From: Cudoniella acicularis
Taxonomy: Eukaryota > Ascomycota > Leotiomycetes > Helotiales > Helotiaceae
Length of the DNA: 64,000 bases
Direction of reading: 5' to 3'
Assembly (NCBI GenBank): GCA_013054445.1
Contig: JAAMPI010000006.1
Coordinates: 1-64,000, forward strand
The notes beneath the pieces are model-generated. The model searched no databases. It was not told where the DNA came from and was given only the letters and a program-made list of their open reading frames with translations. Each line of letters starts with the position of its first letter. Position 1 is the first letter of the stretch. Shown in pieces: positions 1 through 11,837 of the stretch. A program made the position numbers and the translations under genes.

Positions 1-1245
1 ATAAATAAACAAAATAGAATTGCAAAGCATGAGTGCCATAGGTGGGATGGCATGATTGAGCCGCTTCCCCGAGTTCGATCCCCGCTGCAGAAAAAAAGTA
101 AAGATACCAGTATGTAAGCATGTGGATTTTGTGGAAATGAGGGGTGGAGCTGGGGCTGAGGGGTTGAGGGATTAGGGGATTGAGGATTATGCGGAGGATG
201 GGATGATGGATGAATGGACTGAGTTGGGTGTTTGTGTTTGGTGATGGGTGAAGGTGGTTGTGATTTGGGCGTAGAGGGGGTTAAAAGGGGTTAACCTTGA
301 GTAGATGTGCATGATGTATCTACTAAGAGAGCGTCGGAAAAGCTGCTGTGTTTTGGAGCAAACGACGGAAGGTACTGTTAAAGCGGGATTTCCTGTGTCA
401 TTGGAAGGTTAGAGGGGAGAAAGTCGGAATGGATTTAGAAGATAGAAAGTCTTAGTATACTCGTAACGTGCTTCCTGGTCGAGGAAGCTGAGTGATTTTG
501 CTACTGTGGTGTCTTGATAGACTGATAGTTGTTGGTATTGGGCTCAAATTAGGAATTTGGTAACTAGAAAACACTCAAAATCGAGCACCAATGTTGATAA
601 GGGGGTAAAGATGCTGAAGAAACAGTTTGATATAACTTGAGACTCCGATTGAAGGTCACTTGACAGGTGTATGTGCGATCGACAAGATTTTTTGAATTTT
701 TTATTGCAAATACGGTTTCAAATTTCTATGGGTTAGGGGGGGGATCTGGGAAGAGGAAAAATTTTTCTTGGGGTTTTATTATGTCCTACATAAGGCATTA
801 TAATAGGCTTGGTACAAAAAGTATGATATGGCAACACTTATCACGAGGCACTCGAGTAACTGTTTGTATGTAGTCACTGCAGTATGATTATGCCTGCGCA
901 TATACCTACGTTATAAAATAAACCGTGCTACTATATAAGTAGAGAGAGGCCATACAAGCTAGCCCCCGAGGAAAACTGGTTCCAAGAATCCAATTAGACA
1001 AGTGGCTCTCTCCCATTTCCCCAACAGACGTAATCTCAATCTGACATCCCATTGACAGGTGCGTTCAAGGTCTTTTCCCGGTGTGGAAGCTTGCAAGATT
1101 GCCCACCGTCTCGTAGATGTGAACATGTGAGGTTGAGTTGCAGGTGCTCGGAGAAGTAGGTAACCACTGAGAATGGTGGTGGGAATTGGCTGTTAGGATA
1201 TTTTAGCTGATATGATCTCCATGGTAATGGTAGGTGCAGATGTAA
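1..1245. other. Gene-free stretch with G/A-rich low complexity
   Basis: No credible gene is visible. Positions 120-300 are rich in GGGATTGAGG-like purine tracts on the + strand. The first 100 bases carry a GTTCGATCC box resembling a tRNA T-loop, but the flanking stem does not pair, so I do not call a tRNA. The only open frames are short and lack any family resemblance. Confidence 0.6.
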
Positions 1246-1761
1246 CTATGAAGAGAAGGCATACGCAGGGTCATTGAAGGAGTGGTCGAGCTCGATTAAG
1301 AACTTTCCAAACTCAGTTGGGTTTTCTTCAAAACGCCATCGATATGTTTCATATTGGACATGCGTATCTGCGCAAAGGTCAAATGAGGGCGAGGCCTCGG
1401 TGGAGTTATCTGCGGGTCTGGTTTCGAGGTATGATTTGGTGCAAGTGGTAGAAGTGTTGGTGTTTAAGTCGGTCAATTGGACTGGTAATGTTAGTTGGCG
1501 TTGAAAAAGTGGACGTATTAATGACTTACAGGTTAGAGTGTCGTTCCAGAGAGAGGTTGTGGGGTTCAGGGCAGGTGTGGTGGTATTTCCTGCTTGCTGT
1601 GGTGAGACGGGGCAAGATAAAGCGGCGATATCGGAAAGGACGAAGTCTTTGGCGAATCTTGCCTGGAGTGCGTTGCGGTTTGCTTGAGTTATGTGAAGAG
1701 GTGAGGCTAAAGTAAGGCCCAGTAGAAAGGCAAAAACCCGAAGCAATAGCATAATCATCAT
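1246..1761 (-). CDS. Small secreted protein, unknown function
   Basis: I do not recognise the family. Read without splicing, the protein is 171 residues. It opens with a hydrophobic segment rich in Leu and Phe, followed by a plausible signal-peptidase site near Ala19-Ser20, so it is probably secreted. It has several N-x-S/T sites and four cysteines in the unspliced form. Positions 1482-1529 look like a 48-bp intron: a GTAAGT donor, a CTAAC branch site 8 nt before the end and a CAG acceptor. Its length is a multiple of three and it holds no stop, so both forms are open; splicing gives 155 residues and removes one cysteine. Start chosen at the first ATG, which is followed directly by the hydrophobic core. 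Secretion is inferred from sequence only. Confidence 0.6.
   Translation of the reverse strand: MMIMLLLRVFAFLLGLTLASPLHITQANRNALQARFAKDFVLSDIAALSCPVSPQQAGNTTTPALNPTTSLWNDTLTCKSLIRPLFQRQLTLPVQLTDLNTNTSTTCTKSYLETRPADNSTEASPSFDLCADTHVQYETYRWRFEENPTEFGKFLIELDHSFNDPAYAFSS
1482..1529 (-). other. Probable 48-bp in-frame intron
   Basis: Read on the minus strand it begins GTAAGT and ends in CAG, with CTAAC just upstream of the acceptor. Both spliced and retained forms keep the reading frame of the secreted protein. Confidence 0.6.
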
Positions 1762-4372
1762 GGTGCGCTGGTTGTATTTCTCTTGTGGTATTGGAAGGTT
1801 TGGTAGAGCGAGTCAGACTTAGCGAGAGGCTGGCTGGCTCGAAAGTTGTAGAAGTGAGATATGCGCAATTTTGGTTGAAATGTTTGGACGCTGGATTGCA
1901 TATTGCCGGTCCTTTTAAGCTTTTTATCAACGCATGCCGAAGAATTCACTGGGATCAGCACTCTCCCAATTAAATATTCTGTACGAAGTTTCGATTGCAT
2001 AATTACCGATTCAATAGGACAAAGGAAAGCCTACAAAATTTGGTTTGCTCCAAGTACAACTCCAGATCAAATTGGGCCGGTCTTTCCTCACTCTGGGATG
2101 CCCGGGCCTTCTCAAGATCTCGAGACATGGGAACGTGGTAACCTCGAGAACAATATCGAAATGGAAAACGAGGTCGCTGCCAAGTTCCCAGGCTGCATCA
2201 GTTCGTGTGGCGAACTTTCAGTGGTAAATAAGAACCTATGAAGCGGTAGCTTCTCGCGGACGCGATTTCACTGTTGAGAGAGACCTCAGCAAGGTCAAAC
2301 CCGGCTAGAGGAGGTCAAGAATCTTGATCTTCATAACCATGCGTTCAACCTTTATGGCGCAACGGAGGCCGTCTGAGGAGCATCATCCAGGCCAGTTTTG
2401 TGCATCCACTGTTGGAGGCGAAACATTCATCCAGGACCAAAGCAGGGACATCGAGAGCAGGACAATCCCTCGGTCAACACTGGCCGACCTATCCGCTAGG
2501 TGCATAGACAAAAGCTAGGGCACAAGGAGCTCTAAATGTCCAGAATGAGTGGGTATCCTGTTTCCGTATCACTCCATGTGTGTACGAGGATAATCCAGCA
2601 AATTTTTGCAGCTGTTTGCCTGTCGCATATTTTACCGCCCTTTTTGACGAAGAAAGGCATGATGAGAAGTGCACTAGACGCCGCTGGCAATATCAACTGA
2701 GGCTGTGCTGTTTCGAGCCGTGACGATCGCTTCCCTTCTCTTTCAACCAATATCATTCTCTTTCCTCAACGGTTTTGCTGTACAGTACTATAAGCTTATA
2801 GTATCTGTGAGACTGTCAGCCCTTCAGTTCCAACGGATTCATGGAATAGATCACTTTCCCAAACCCGGTACTCCCAAGTGGATCGACGCTCCCAAAGTTT
2901 TCTCCGGGTGGTCGCATGTTCTCTGTGCAAGATTGATTCCTTTGATCCTGGCGGATCGATAACCACTGGTTAAGAAGTTTGTTTGGACCACAGCTGCATG
3001 ACTAGAACTAGAATCGGAGGGATGTTATGCGCATCATCGATAATGCGTTCAACTGTCCTACTTTACCGGAGATCAAGTCAAAAGAATTTCTCGTTTTCCG
3101 GTTTCGAATGTGCGAAAGGGGGAGGAAAAGGAGGCGCAAGTAGTCGCTAAACTAGCGATCGCCACTGCATCAGTTCACGAACGGTTCACCCAATATTCTG
3201 AATCTAAAAATAGATACCCCGTGGCCTTTTCAGACGAGAGGCGGGGTGAGAGAATGGGGTCACAGCTCCCAACAAGAGACGAAGTTTGTGAGAGTTGAGA
3301 TCCAGGATTGCAACTGCCATTTCACTGCTTACTGTCAAATTCGCCTCCGACATGGTCTTGCAGCTGCGCTGCTTCAACTGCCTTGTTGAACCGGTCCTCG
3401 ATTCCATTATTTAATCAATGTTTCATGCGGGGTGGGATGTCTAAAACATCCAGCCTTCAGCTGGCTCCAGCGGGTGTATCGAGCCTCACCTCACAGCAGG
3501 CGTAGAAAAAAACGGCACACTACGAGGAAGCTCAAAGAAAATTCTGTGACTTATCCGCGGATGGAGAGGCACTTCAAAAATCAATTTTAATGGAGCTTTT
3601 ACCTGCAGTCCGGTGATAAACGGCTATATCGCGAGGTCTAGGGCTGGTCAAAAACATCTCACAGTGTGTGAGTACCGTACCGTATCTGATCTTACGAAGT
3701 AGTGTGCCACCTGCAGCCGCCCCCCCTGATCTAAGACCAACTCGCGAATTGAAGCCGAGATGCTTAACAGGTAGGTTGCCGTTCATTGTACGTATAGCTT
3801 GGCAATGGCAAGCTCTCCTGTGCCGCAGAGGTGAATAGAGAAGCGCAGGGAGACACCAAGGACGACAACAATGAGAAGGCATTGTAGTAATGGTTCTTTT
3901 CTGCTCGTACTGTACTTCGTAGAGTCTTGCACATGGACCACCGGCGAGCTACTCTCCCCACCTTGCACATTGCAGGTCTGAGACCACACCCATCCCCTAT
4001 CTGTATACGGAGAGCAGGCTGATGGTCGACAGAAAGACTCAGCCCCAATTTTCTAGCACCTCCTATCCGCTCACTTCCCTCACTTCCGCGAATTGCGAGC
4101 CATTGCTATTATTATCCTTTCCCAAACGCATCACAGAGCCAACTATTATTGCTAGACGGTTACCGTTGCATCTGCCAGCTGTTGACCTCCGTACCACTGT
4201 CGAAAGCAGGAGGCCCGTCTTGTTGTGAGCGCCTCAGGGTCCGTCCTTTCAGTGCTTCCAGCTGTCGAGGAGCCCCACCAAAGACCAAGCAAGGTGCAAG
4301 GTGCACAGCCGTCTAGCATCCTTACAGTACCTCTGTAAATCTCATGAGCTACGGCGCTGGCCATTGATTGAA
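1762..4372. other. Gene-free intergenic region, includes probable 5' leader
   Basis: Only short frames without recognisable similarity are present on either strand. The last few hundred bases, from about 4050, are pyrimidine-rich and probably belong to the promoter and 5' leader of the gene starting at 4373. I see no tRNA, repeat array or transposon. Confidence 0.5.
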
Positions 4373-7064
4373 ATGCCCCTCGGATTCCTCAAACATAGCA
4401 ATCGTTCAAAGCAGGCGTTGAACGATCCGGCCCTGGCTCCTTCTCGAGGGGACCCTTCAGCCTCTCCAAACTTCGGATCCGGCTCAGAGGTTGTCAGGCC
4501 TCAACCTCAGCGCGAGGTCACCATCACCACGACCTCACAACTTCCACCACCACCAGCTCCACCACCAGCAACGGCATCAACTTCACAATTCCAGCAACCG
4601 CAATCGCAACCCCAGCCACAACGCGACCAGCCGTACGCATCTTCAAGCCCTGCACTCGATTCCTCCGACACACGAGTCTTCCTCCCTCACCCTACGCGCT
4701 CGCAATCTACTAGGCACAGTGGCAGCTTTTCCCCTCAAGCTCCCAGCGTCTCTTCCGACGACTTAGACCTCGACTCCCGCCGGCACACCTACCAACAGCC
4801 GCAGGCCCATCATACTCAACCGCAGAGCGTGACGGCCTCAGCACCCGTCGCCGAATACAAAAAAAGCAGAAACTTCTTCGATCGGATGCGGAGTGGGCGA
4901 GAAAACCGTCTCTCAGCCGAATTCAAGCCCGCCTCGGGCTCCTCTTATAACAACAACTCTGGGTTAGCCAGGAGACTGTCGAAACGCCAAGAGAATCCTC
5001 CCTTGATTCGAACTGCCCAGCAGCAGCAGGGCTCGGTTGAGTGGCAGGCGCAGGATTCTAGGTCGCACCTCCCCTCCCCGCAAGAGGCCAGCGAGGACGA
5101 CGTGGGGCGAGATCCCTTCCTCGTTGAAGAACTCGACCGCGAGAACCCTCACAGCGCCGGTCACGAACAAGGCCACCACCCGCAGCAGACGATTCGAGCC
5201 GTGTCAAACGATTCTGAGCCAATCCCATTCACCTCGAACGACGATAGTCACCAGCACTTTCACCAGCAGCAACATTCACCCCTCGTTGGTTACCAGCCTT
5301 CGGATTCAGGTGCTCAGGTCCATTACGAGCTACAAAGTCCAGTCCATCCTCAACAGCACCTTCAACCTGGCTTTGTATTAAACGATCCCTATCGTCAGGC
5401 GAACCCCGAGACAGTCTCACAACTTTCACACGACTCGCCCATCGAGCAACGAGACGACCAGCGCCCGATCTCTGTACAGTCTAACGGACAGTCTCCTACC
5501 GGCTTCGCACAGCGTAGCCAGTATCCTGATCGGACCACATCAATCCAAGGCTCGCGACCTCTATCTCAGGTAGCTCCTCAGATGGCTCCATCTGCTGGAG
5601 CATCGCAACAGAATCGCAGATCTGCAGATCCAAAGCAGACTATGCAGGGCGTTCCGGGGCAGCCAGAATCTCGAAATGAACCACCCCCGAGTTACACCAG
5701 AGGACAGACATTCCCAGGCAATCAGCAACCCCCAACGCCTGGATTGAGCCCACTGCCTCCATCAGTCGGTAATACTCAAGGTCCAAATTACCGGGGAGGT
5801 CCTCTCCAGAGAGACCAATATGGAGGAGCTGCTGCTGGCGGTGAACAGGGTCGAAATACACCGCCTCCGGCCCCGCCAGGTCAGGATGTTTCTGAACTTT
5901 ACAAAGAACTACGTAAGTTGCGAAGAAATTGTTTATTGCTTCATATAATAACTGTTATTCCCTTATCTAGAAATCAAGTACAAAAAAGTCAAGGGGCTGT
6001 ATTTCGATAAAACAGCGCAGGTGGAGCAGTTGCAAAATACCTTGGCCAACCAGAGACTCTCCCAATCTAGAACTTCTCTTGATGATAGCGAGTATATGAC
6101 CCGGTTCCAACGTCTGGATGGTGCAACCACCAATCTTGCTTTCAATATACGGAAAGACTGGAGATCTCTACCATCTTGGTTGGTACAATATGTTAACCAG
6201 GACGCTATGAAAATAGGCAAACAAGAAATGACAGCTGTAGGCCGGGCATGCATAGCAAAATTCCTTATAGACGAGATCTTCAACCGAACATTCCACCCAG
6301 GCCTAGAAATCGGGCTAAGCAACAATCTGAAAAACATTGAGCAAAACATTCGGAGGTTCTCACCACAGCTCAATAACCAAGAGGAATCAGACGCTTTGAC
6401 TGCGAAAGTGGTTCAGTGGAGACTTGCAACTCTCGAGGGTCTCAGGGACGTCTTGGGTTCTCCAGAGAGTGAAGAACACAAAAAGCAGTTTTCACGAGTT
6501 GCAACGACGAACCTGACGGCTTCTCTGATCAATTTCCTGGGAGAGCCGGTGCCAAGCGGTATTGAGGATAGCGCTCATATGATAGTCGAGCTAGCTGTGA
6601 GCATCGCCTCTAACCTACCTTTGGAAAGTAGAGACATCTCGATATCATATCCAATGCCTGGGGATAATCTTCAGCCTTTCCTGATGAAGGTCGAAGGTGG
6701 AATACCTGTTCTGGAGAACCCTGGGGTAGAATCATCAAGCGAAGTGGATGCTTCAAGCACTGGTAGTGGGGACAAGGATGAACCGTTGAAAGACAGCGAG
6801 AAAGGAGACGGCAAACTCCGAAAAGAGAAACCAAAGGGTGGAGGAAGCATGCTACAATCCATCATGGGCAACACTTCATCAAGTGGCCCGGGAGTCAAGA
6901 AACCCAGCATTAGTTCGCAAGGTGGTAGTGATGGAAATAGTGAAGCAAAGGGCAAGGTTTCAAGTGAAGACGGGGCACAGAGGGTACGTTTCGCTGGGTT
7001 TGTCGGTATTGAGGTTAGAGGGCGACAGGTATTGGGTAAAGCGCCTGTCTGGACGGTCAGTTAG
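4373..7064 (+). CDS. Conserved fungal protein: Pro/Gln-rich disordered N-terminus, helical C-terminus
   Basis: Two exons, 4373-5912 and 5971-7064, joined over a 58-bp intron (GTAAGT donor, CTAG acceptor). The junction restores a coiled-coil-like stretch starting ELQIKYKKVKGLYFDK. The product is about 877 residues. Residues 1 to about 500 are low complexity, rich in Pro, Gln, Ser and His, and probably disordered. After the junction comes a compact helical region containing MTRFQRLDGATTNLAF and VGRACIAKFLIDEIF, then a Ser/Gly/Lys-rich tail. I believe this architecture is widespread in Pezizomycotina, but I cannot name a function. An ATG 72 nt upstream is in frame; I prefer MPLGFLKHSN because the upstream part looks like leader. 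Positions 6984-7028 could be a further 45-bp in-frame intron (GTACGT...ACAG) near the C-terminus. Confidence 0.75.
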
Positions 7065-7944
7065 ATGATAATGAGGTTACGCAGGGTTTAGATGTTGGAT
7101 TTATGGTAAAATGGTGGGTCGACGATGTGTCTATGAGATTACGAATTCATCAGAAATACCAGTAGGTAATCAAATAAATATTCAGCTTAATCTGTCAATT
7201 CTGAATCACCTTTCCTAACGACTATTTTTCATGACCAGACTTAGAACATGAAATATGCAACATATTGAAATTTTCCTGCATAGCGAATAAATAATACTTC
7301 CTATTCTATAAATTTCTTCATCTCGTATGTATATTCATATATTCAGAAATGTTTGCTAGTGCAAGTTTCATATCAAGAGTGTCATTCACATCTACGGAGT
7401 GGAGAGCTATTCACATAAGGGGGTTGGGAAGGTATTCAAAGAACCCGAGGAAAAGGTACGTACCCACAAGAGGAGTGATATTCGGGCCTGGAAGGGCACC
7501 CACACGAAAGGCATTCTCACAGTATTTTCGAATCACGCTTATAAAATTCAGATGTTAAATGGTATACCAAAATGTATATTTACTAAATACCAGGAGAGCT
7601 AGACATTCATCAGACACCGCACACAACTGCCAAGACAACCATCCCATCAACCGATGGCATCTGCTCTCATTTAATTTATCTTCTCTTCCAACATCCTCGA
7701 CAGCGAGCTCCAACGGCCTTGACCGCGAGCACACAACCGTCTTCTCTCTTCTAATCTCTTCCTTATGCCGATCTCCATTTTCTGATCTCCCCTTTTAGGA
7801 GAGGCATCAACCGCCAAAGACCATGGTCTGAGTATATGAGGACCAACCCTCCCTCATTCATTGCTCCTCTCGCATATCTCGTCCCTTTGTGGGTGGAGAT
7901 AGCGGTTCGCGGAGTTGACCTCAATGAGTGTGAGGGAGAGTTTG
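7065..7944. other. AT-rich 3' flanks between convergent genes
   Basis: This lies between two convergently transcribed genes. It is AT-rich, with no family-like open frame. It probably contains both 3' untranslated regions and terminators; no element is distinct enough to mark. Confidence 0.5.
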
Positions 7945-8934
7945 TTACGAGTCGTCACTCAGGAAAATCCAAGTCTCTGGTTCGGAGGAAGGGGTGATCG
8001 TCTCAGGCGGGTGGGTGGGCGTGCTGATGTTGTTTATGAATTCCCAGTCATTGAAATAAGTTGTAGGAGAAGTGGAAATAGGGGTATTTGGAAATATGTT
8101 TGTTGGGGACTCCGTTAACGCCGGTGCAGCTACTGGCGGTAATGACTGTGGGATATCCAAGGAAAGGGGTTGGGGTAGAGGCACTTTGTGCTTGCGATGT
8201 TGAATCGAGGTTGGTGGGGCGGTTGGCGAGAGGAATCGCGCGATGTCGGCGTCATCTTTTAGGTTGGATAGTGAAAGGTACAGAGGCAAAGAACGCCAAG
8301 TTGAACGCCGTCGAGAAGGCCTTGGCTTGCGTTGTCGAGGGATAAAGAGAGGAGATGCTTGCTGGAAAGGAACTTCGCTTGCAATAGCATTGCTTTGTTG
8401 TGCAACGTCCTCGACATCATAGAGAATACCCATTCGATAAAGCTCCTGGCGAGGATGCGTAAGCATACTGCCTCCCAAACGCCCATGATGCCACACCAAA
8501 AAGAAAAGGGAGAGGTAGGTGATGGGTGGGAGTCAGGGGTCAATATAGTCGATGTCACCGCCGAAGAGGAACATGACAACGTCCCGCATAGCGGAGCAAA
8601 GACTCACGTCGTCTGAGATATCTCCACCGTATAGTCTCTGTTGCTCTTGCTCGAGCTGCATTTTATCCATCTCTGCAAGCGCCTTCTCTTCGGCCTCACG
8701 TTCCTTCCATCGTTGCCAGTTTTGGTGGAAGTTCTCGCGGAGAAGGGGGGACGGCCTGGCTCTGTCAGACGGGAGGGACACGCTGGTGTCGTAGGCATCA
8801 ATGAAGCCCTCCGCAAACTCTTGTTGTATATTGGCTTTGCGAGTTATCGTTCGACGAGTTCGAGAGCCAGGCCGCTCCCGTCTCCGATTTTGGCGGTGAT
8901 GGGGAGTGACAGTGTAGCCATTCGTTACCGCCAT
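7945..8934 (-). CDS. Hypothetical protein, two exons, unknown function
   Basis: I do not recognise this family. Exon 1 is 8608-8934, starting MAVTNGYTVTPHHRQNRRRE. Exon 2 is 7945-8445. The proposed intron 8446-8607 (162 bp) has a GTGAGT donor directly after ...DISDD and a CCAG acceptor before ELYRMGILYDVEDV. It removes an in-frame stop, and the phase is zero on both sides. The product is about 275 residues: a basic Arg-rich N-terminus, a Glu-rich amphipathic helix with WQRWKEREAEEKALAEMDK, then a Pro/Ser-rich tail ending ETWIFLSDDS. No signal peptide or membrane segment. The exon assignment is inferred from frame and splice signals; other acceptors exist nearby, such as GGCAG about 20 nt upstream. 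Confidence 0.55.
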
Positions 8935-11190
8935 GATTGATGTGTATATGATGTTTTGAGAGGAAAAGAATCCGTAAGGATAAAGGAGTAAGGGAGGGCT
9001 GCGATGAGGAAAGGGGGAGAGCACTGAAAGGAACTCGGGGCTTATATATAAGGATTCAGGGCATAGACCTGACGAAAAGTAGTAGAGTCATCACTCCGAT
9101 GTTCGGTTTGCGAGCTGTTATCGAGGCGTAGAGTCACGAGATATGACTCGAATGGACGAAGCCGAAGACATGTGTGGGTTGTTGCTTGCACTTTCAAGCT
9201 GTCTGATAGGCTGGATGGGGAATTTGCCGACATGAGTCACAGCCTCTCCAGATTCTGCACCGCCACGAAACCGGCTTGGCCCTGGACTTTCCTCCGAGGC
9301 AGATTCAACCGGTTTCTAGAATGTAATATCGGTATAACATTTGGAAAAGGGTGTGCAAGTCGAGATTCTTCGAATTGCTTGTGACGAAAAGCAGGCGAGC
9401 CACCAGGAAAGCCTAGAGAGTGAGGTTGCATAGAGTTGCATAGAGTTGCATATAGTTGTGGCTGTGCAAAAGTATTGTGGCGTTTTTATCATCTCAACCA
9501 CACCTCCTGCAATGCGATACCAACAACCCAAAATTTTATCCAACATGTCCTGCGCCTTTTTGAAACGTATTCTATGCTGCACCTTTATTTTATTCCCTGC
9601 ACGACCCTGTGCAACATTTCCTGCCTGGTACCGGCAGCTAGGTCGGTGGTTGCGGGACGATGGGGTGGTCATTTTCACGTGACTACCGGGCATGTGACTG
9701 TGTCGTTTTGTGCTACACGATCCAGCTTTCTTCCGAGCATAGCAGACAGACCAGACGGAGCAATATCCTGTTTTCCGTTCCCTGGTGTGCCTGCACTTAG
9801 CGATTTAAAGACTGGTTGAACTGTGGTGGTGCATCCATTGAGTTTCGGAGAACTAACGACGTTCGTGAAAGAGTCACTCGCCCCTGCAATTTGAAATCAA
9901 TATCAGACATCAGCATTGGAAGCCTGGAGTAAGACGTCTTGTTCTGTCCGAAGTGAGTGGAATGAATAATAGTCTCCTGCCATTTCCAACACACTCAGCT
10001 CTGACTAAAATCGTAGTCATAACGGACTCGCCGTGCTTTCCGCCAGTTGTTTCGAGGAAGTCATTCTGCGATGTTTGAAATTTTAAGACTTGCTTATGAT
10101 TGCTCGGAAATATTATGTCCCTTCCCTGTAATTAAAATGCGGTTGCTAATTATACCACAGTCGCCGCCCGGCTACGATCGAGACATCAGCATGGACCAGC
10201 CGATGGCTGTTTGCAATTTTGCGGCTCGTGGTTGCGCGAAGTATTGGAGTTATCTCTGAGTCTGCCACCATGCCTAAATTGATAGATGTCAATGAAAACC
10301 AAAATCATTTGGCCGAAATGTGATTCCTGTTCTCGTTTTGTGGAAGTTGCTTCGAACCGCTTCCCGGTCGGTGCCGCCAAGGCACTCGCAAAAACTTCGA
10401 AGGAAAATAGCGCCTCCTTATTACACATTTTTACAAAAGATAATTAATAATATAGTTTCTACCTGCATATGTATTATTGAGCTTAATTTGAATTTGAATT
10501 CGAGAGTATTTAATTATTTTCAAGTGTTCAGTGAGGTTTCGCAAGCGGACCGTGAACGGCTGGAATTATAGGGGTGACTTTGGAGTTCCTGAAAAGTAGT
10601 ACATTTATGTCACAACGAATATGTAATATTTTGTGCCTAGAAATGCACTCACACGAGGATAAATATTTGAAACCCGTTTCCCTGCCTATAGTAGGAATGG
10701 TCAACCATATCATTGCAAAGGGAAGAACCCTTTTGCTTTATCTATGTCTTCGACCGTTACGCTTTCAGCATTGCAAACTCACCCAAAAAAAATAGAAAAG
10801 TGTGAAATAGCTACAAATTCGCAATTGCCAGTACTTTGAGGTTCAATGTAAGACGGAAAGCCCTATTAGGCCAGATTCTCATTCTTTCTCATAATATCTC
10901 ACAGAAGTAGAGATACTTCAAGTGTTTTACGCGATTTCGCAACACTGAGCACTTAACGGTCTAGGGAATAAAATTACCTGAAAAATCCATCTTCACTTTT
11001 GTCTGTTACTTGCAGTATGTGACACCTCTGTAATTATCGAAGAGAACCTTATTCATATAATCGCTTGTGTGCATATCTGATCAGTGCCTCATACCAAGTG
11101 AACACAAAAATTTATTCAAAATCGATGAACTCTTGCCAATGCAACTCGAGATTGTCTTTATGCAAAATCATCTCATCTAATGACTAAAAT
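8935..11190. other. Long gene-free AT-rich region with a short tandem repeat
   Basis: No credible gene. A 10-bp unit GTTGCATAGA repeats almost three times at 9425-9452. From about 10430 to 11170 the DNA is strongly AT-rich. It separates an unknown gene from a decayed GH78 fragment, so it may be an old degraded segment, but no transposon protein or terminal repeat can be seen. Confidence 0.5.
9425..9452. repeat. Tandem repeat, 10-bp unit, about 2.8 copies
   Basis: Two perfect copies of GTTGCATAGA are followed by a partial third copy. It lies in intergenic DNA. Confidence 0.7.
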
Positions 11191-11573
11191 CTAGCTTCCC
11201 CCCTTTAATCTGTCAGCCCTTCCATTAACTAGCACGGCGGTATCCCCACTTTGACTGATCAAAGCACCCTGTACACCCTGTAAAATCACGCTTCCGCTCG
11301 TCCCCTCTGGCGTACTAAAGCTCATCGCGTTAACAACCCCATCCCCTCCAACACTCACAGAATTGTTAAAACTCCCCAAAAGTGTCATAAACCCTGCCTC
11401 CACCGTTTTCAAGTCCCCTACCATCGGCTTAATCTGCCACGTCTGGCCCCCAGCATCCAACAACTGAATACCCGCGACATAAAAACTCAGCAAAGCCGTG
11501 GGCCAGTGCTCCACCCATACGCATAGCTAACGATCGCATCAGAGTTTCCATCTCGGTAGTGCAAATTCCGTTT
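11191..11573 (-). pseudogene. Relic of a GH78-like alpha-L-rhamnosidase, C-terminal fragment
   Basis: The minus strand encodes about 125 residues typical of the C-terminal end of bacterial-type and fungal alpha-L-rhamnosidases (six-hairpin glycosidases). The readable blocks are SYAYGWSTGP, then after a frame change ALLSFYVAGIQ, QIKPMVGDLKTVEAGFMT and FSTPEGTSG. The frame changes in a CCC run at about 11503; one more C would join the two parts. Upstream the frame meets a stop, and the catalytic domain, normally hundreds of residues, is absent. The 5' end of the neighbouring peptidase gene occupies the space where it would lie. I read this as a truncated relic of an enzyme that removes terminal rhamnose from plant polysaccharides or glycosides. 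The family call rests on motif recognition only. Confidence 0.65.
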
Positions 11574-11837
11574 GTCGGGGCCCGGCCCGAATCGGTGTCA
11601 CGCACGTGCCTAGTGTCACGCGCAATCTAAGCATTGGCCAATCACAAGCGCCATCCCTTCCCACTGTCGCAGCCGACTTACAACCTCTCTCCCTCCAGCG
11701 GATATCCGTACGGTGCTTACCTACCCAGGTGCAATCTCTTCTGCCCATCCTCACAAATCCTCCTCAGAACCTGCATCAGAGCATCTACCCACCTCAGACT
11801 TCGAGTCCTCGACTTCGCTGTATGTACCACATGAAAC

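Noticed and set aside
667..873. 68-residue open frame
   Set aside because: Low complexity, no family look, AT-rich intergenic setting.
3574..4048. Overlapping minus-strand frames of 94-102 residues
   Set aside because: They overlap each other in different frames, contain no recognisable motif and lie in the leader region of the gene at 4373.
9425..9452. Short tandem repeat as a possible CRISPR-like array
   Set aside because: Direct 10-bp repeats without spacers in a eukaryotic genome; a simple microsatellite.
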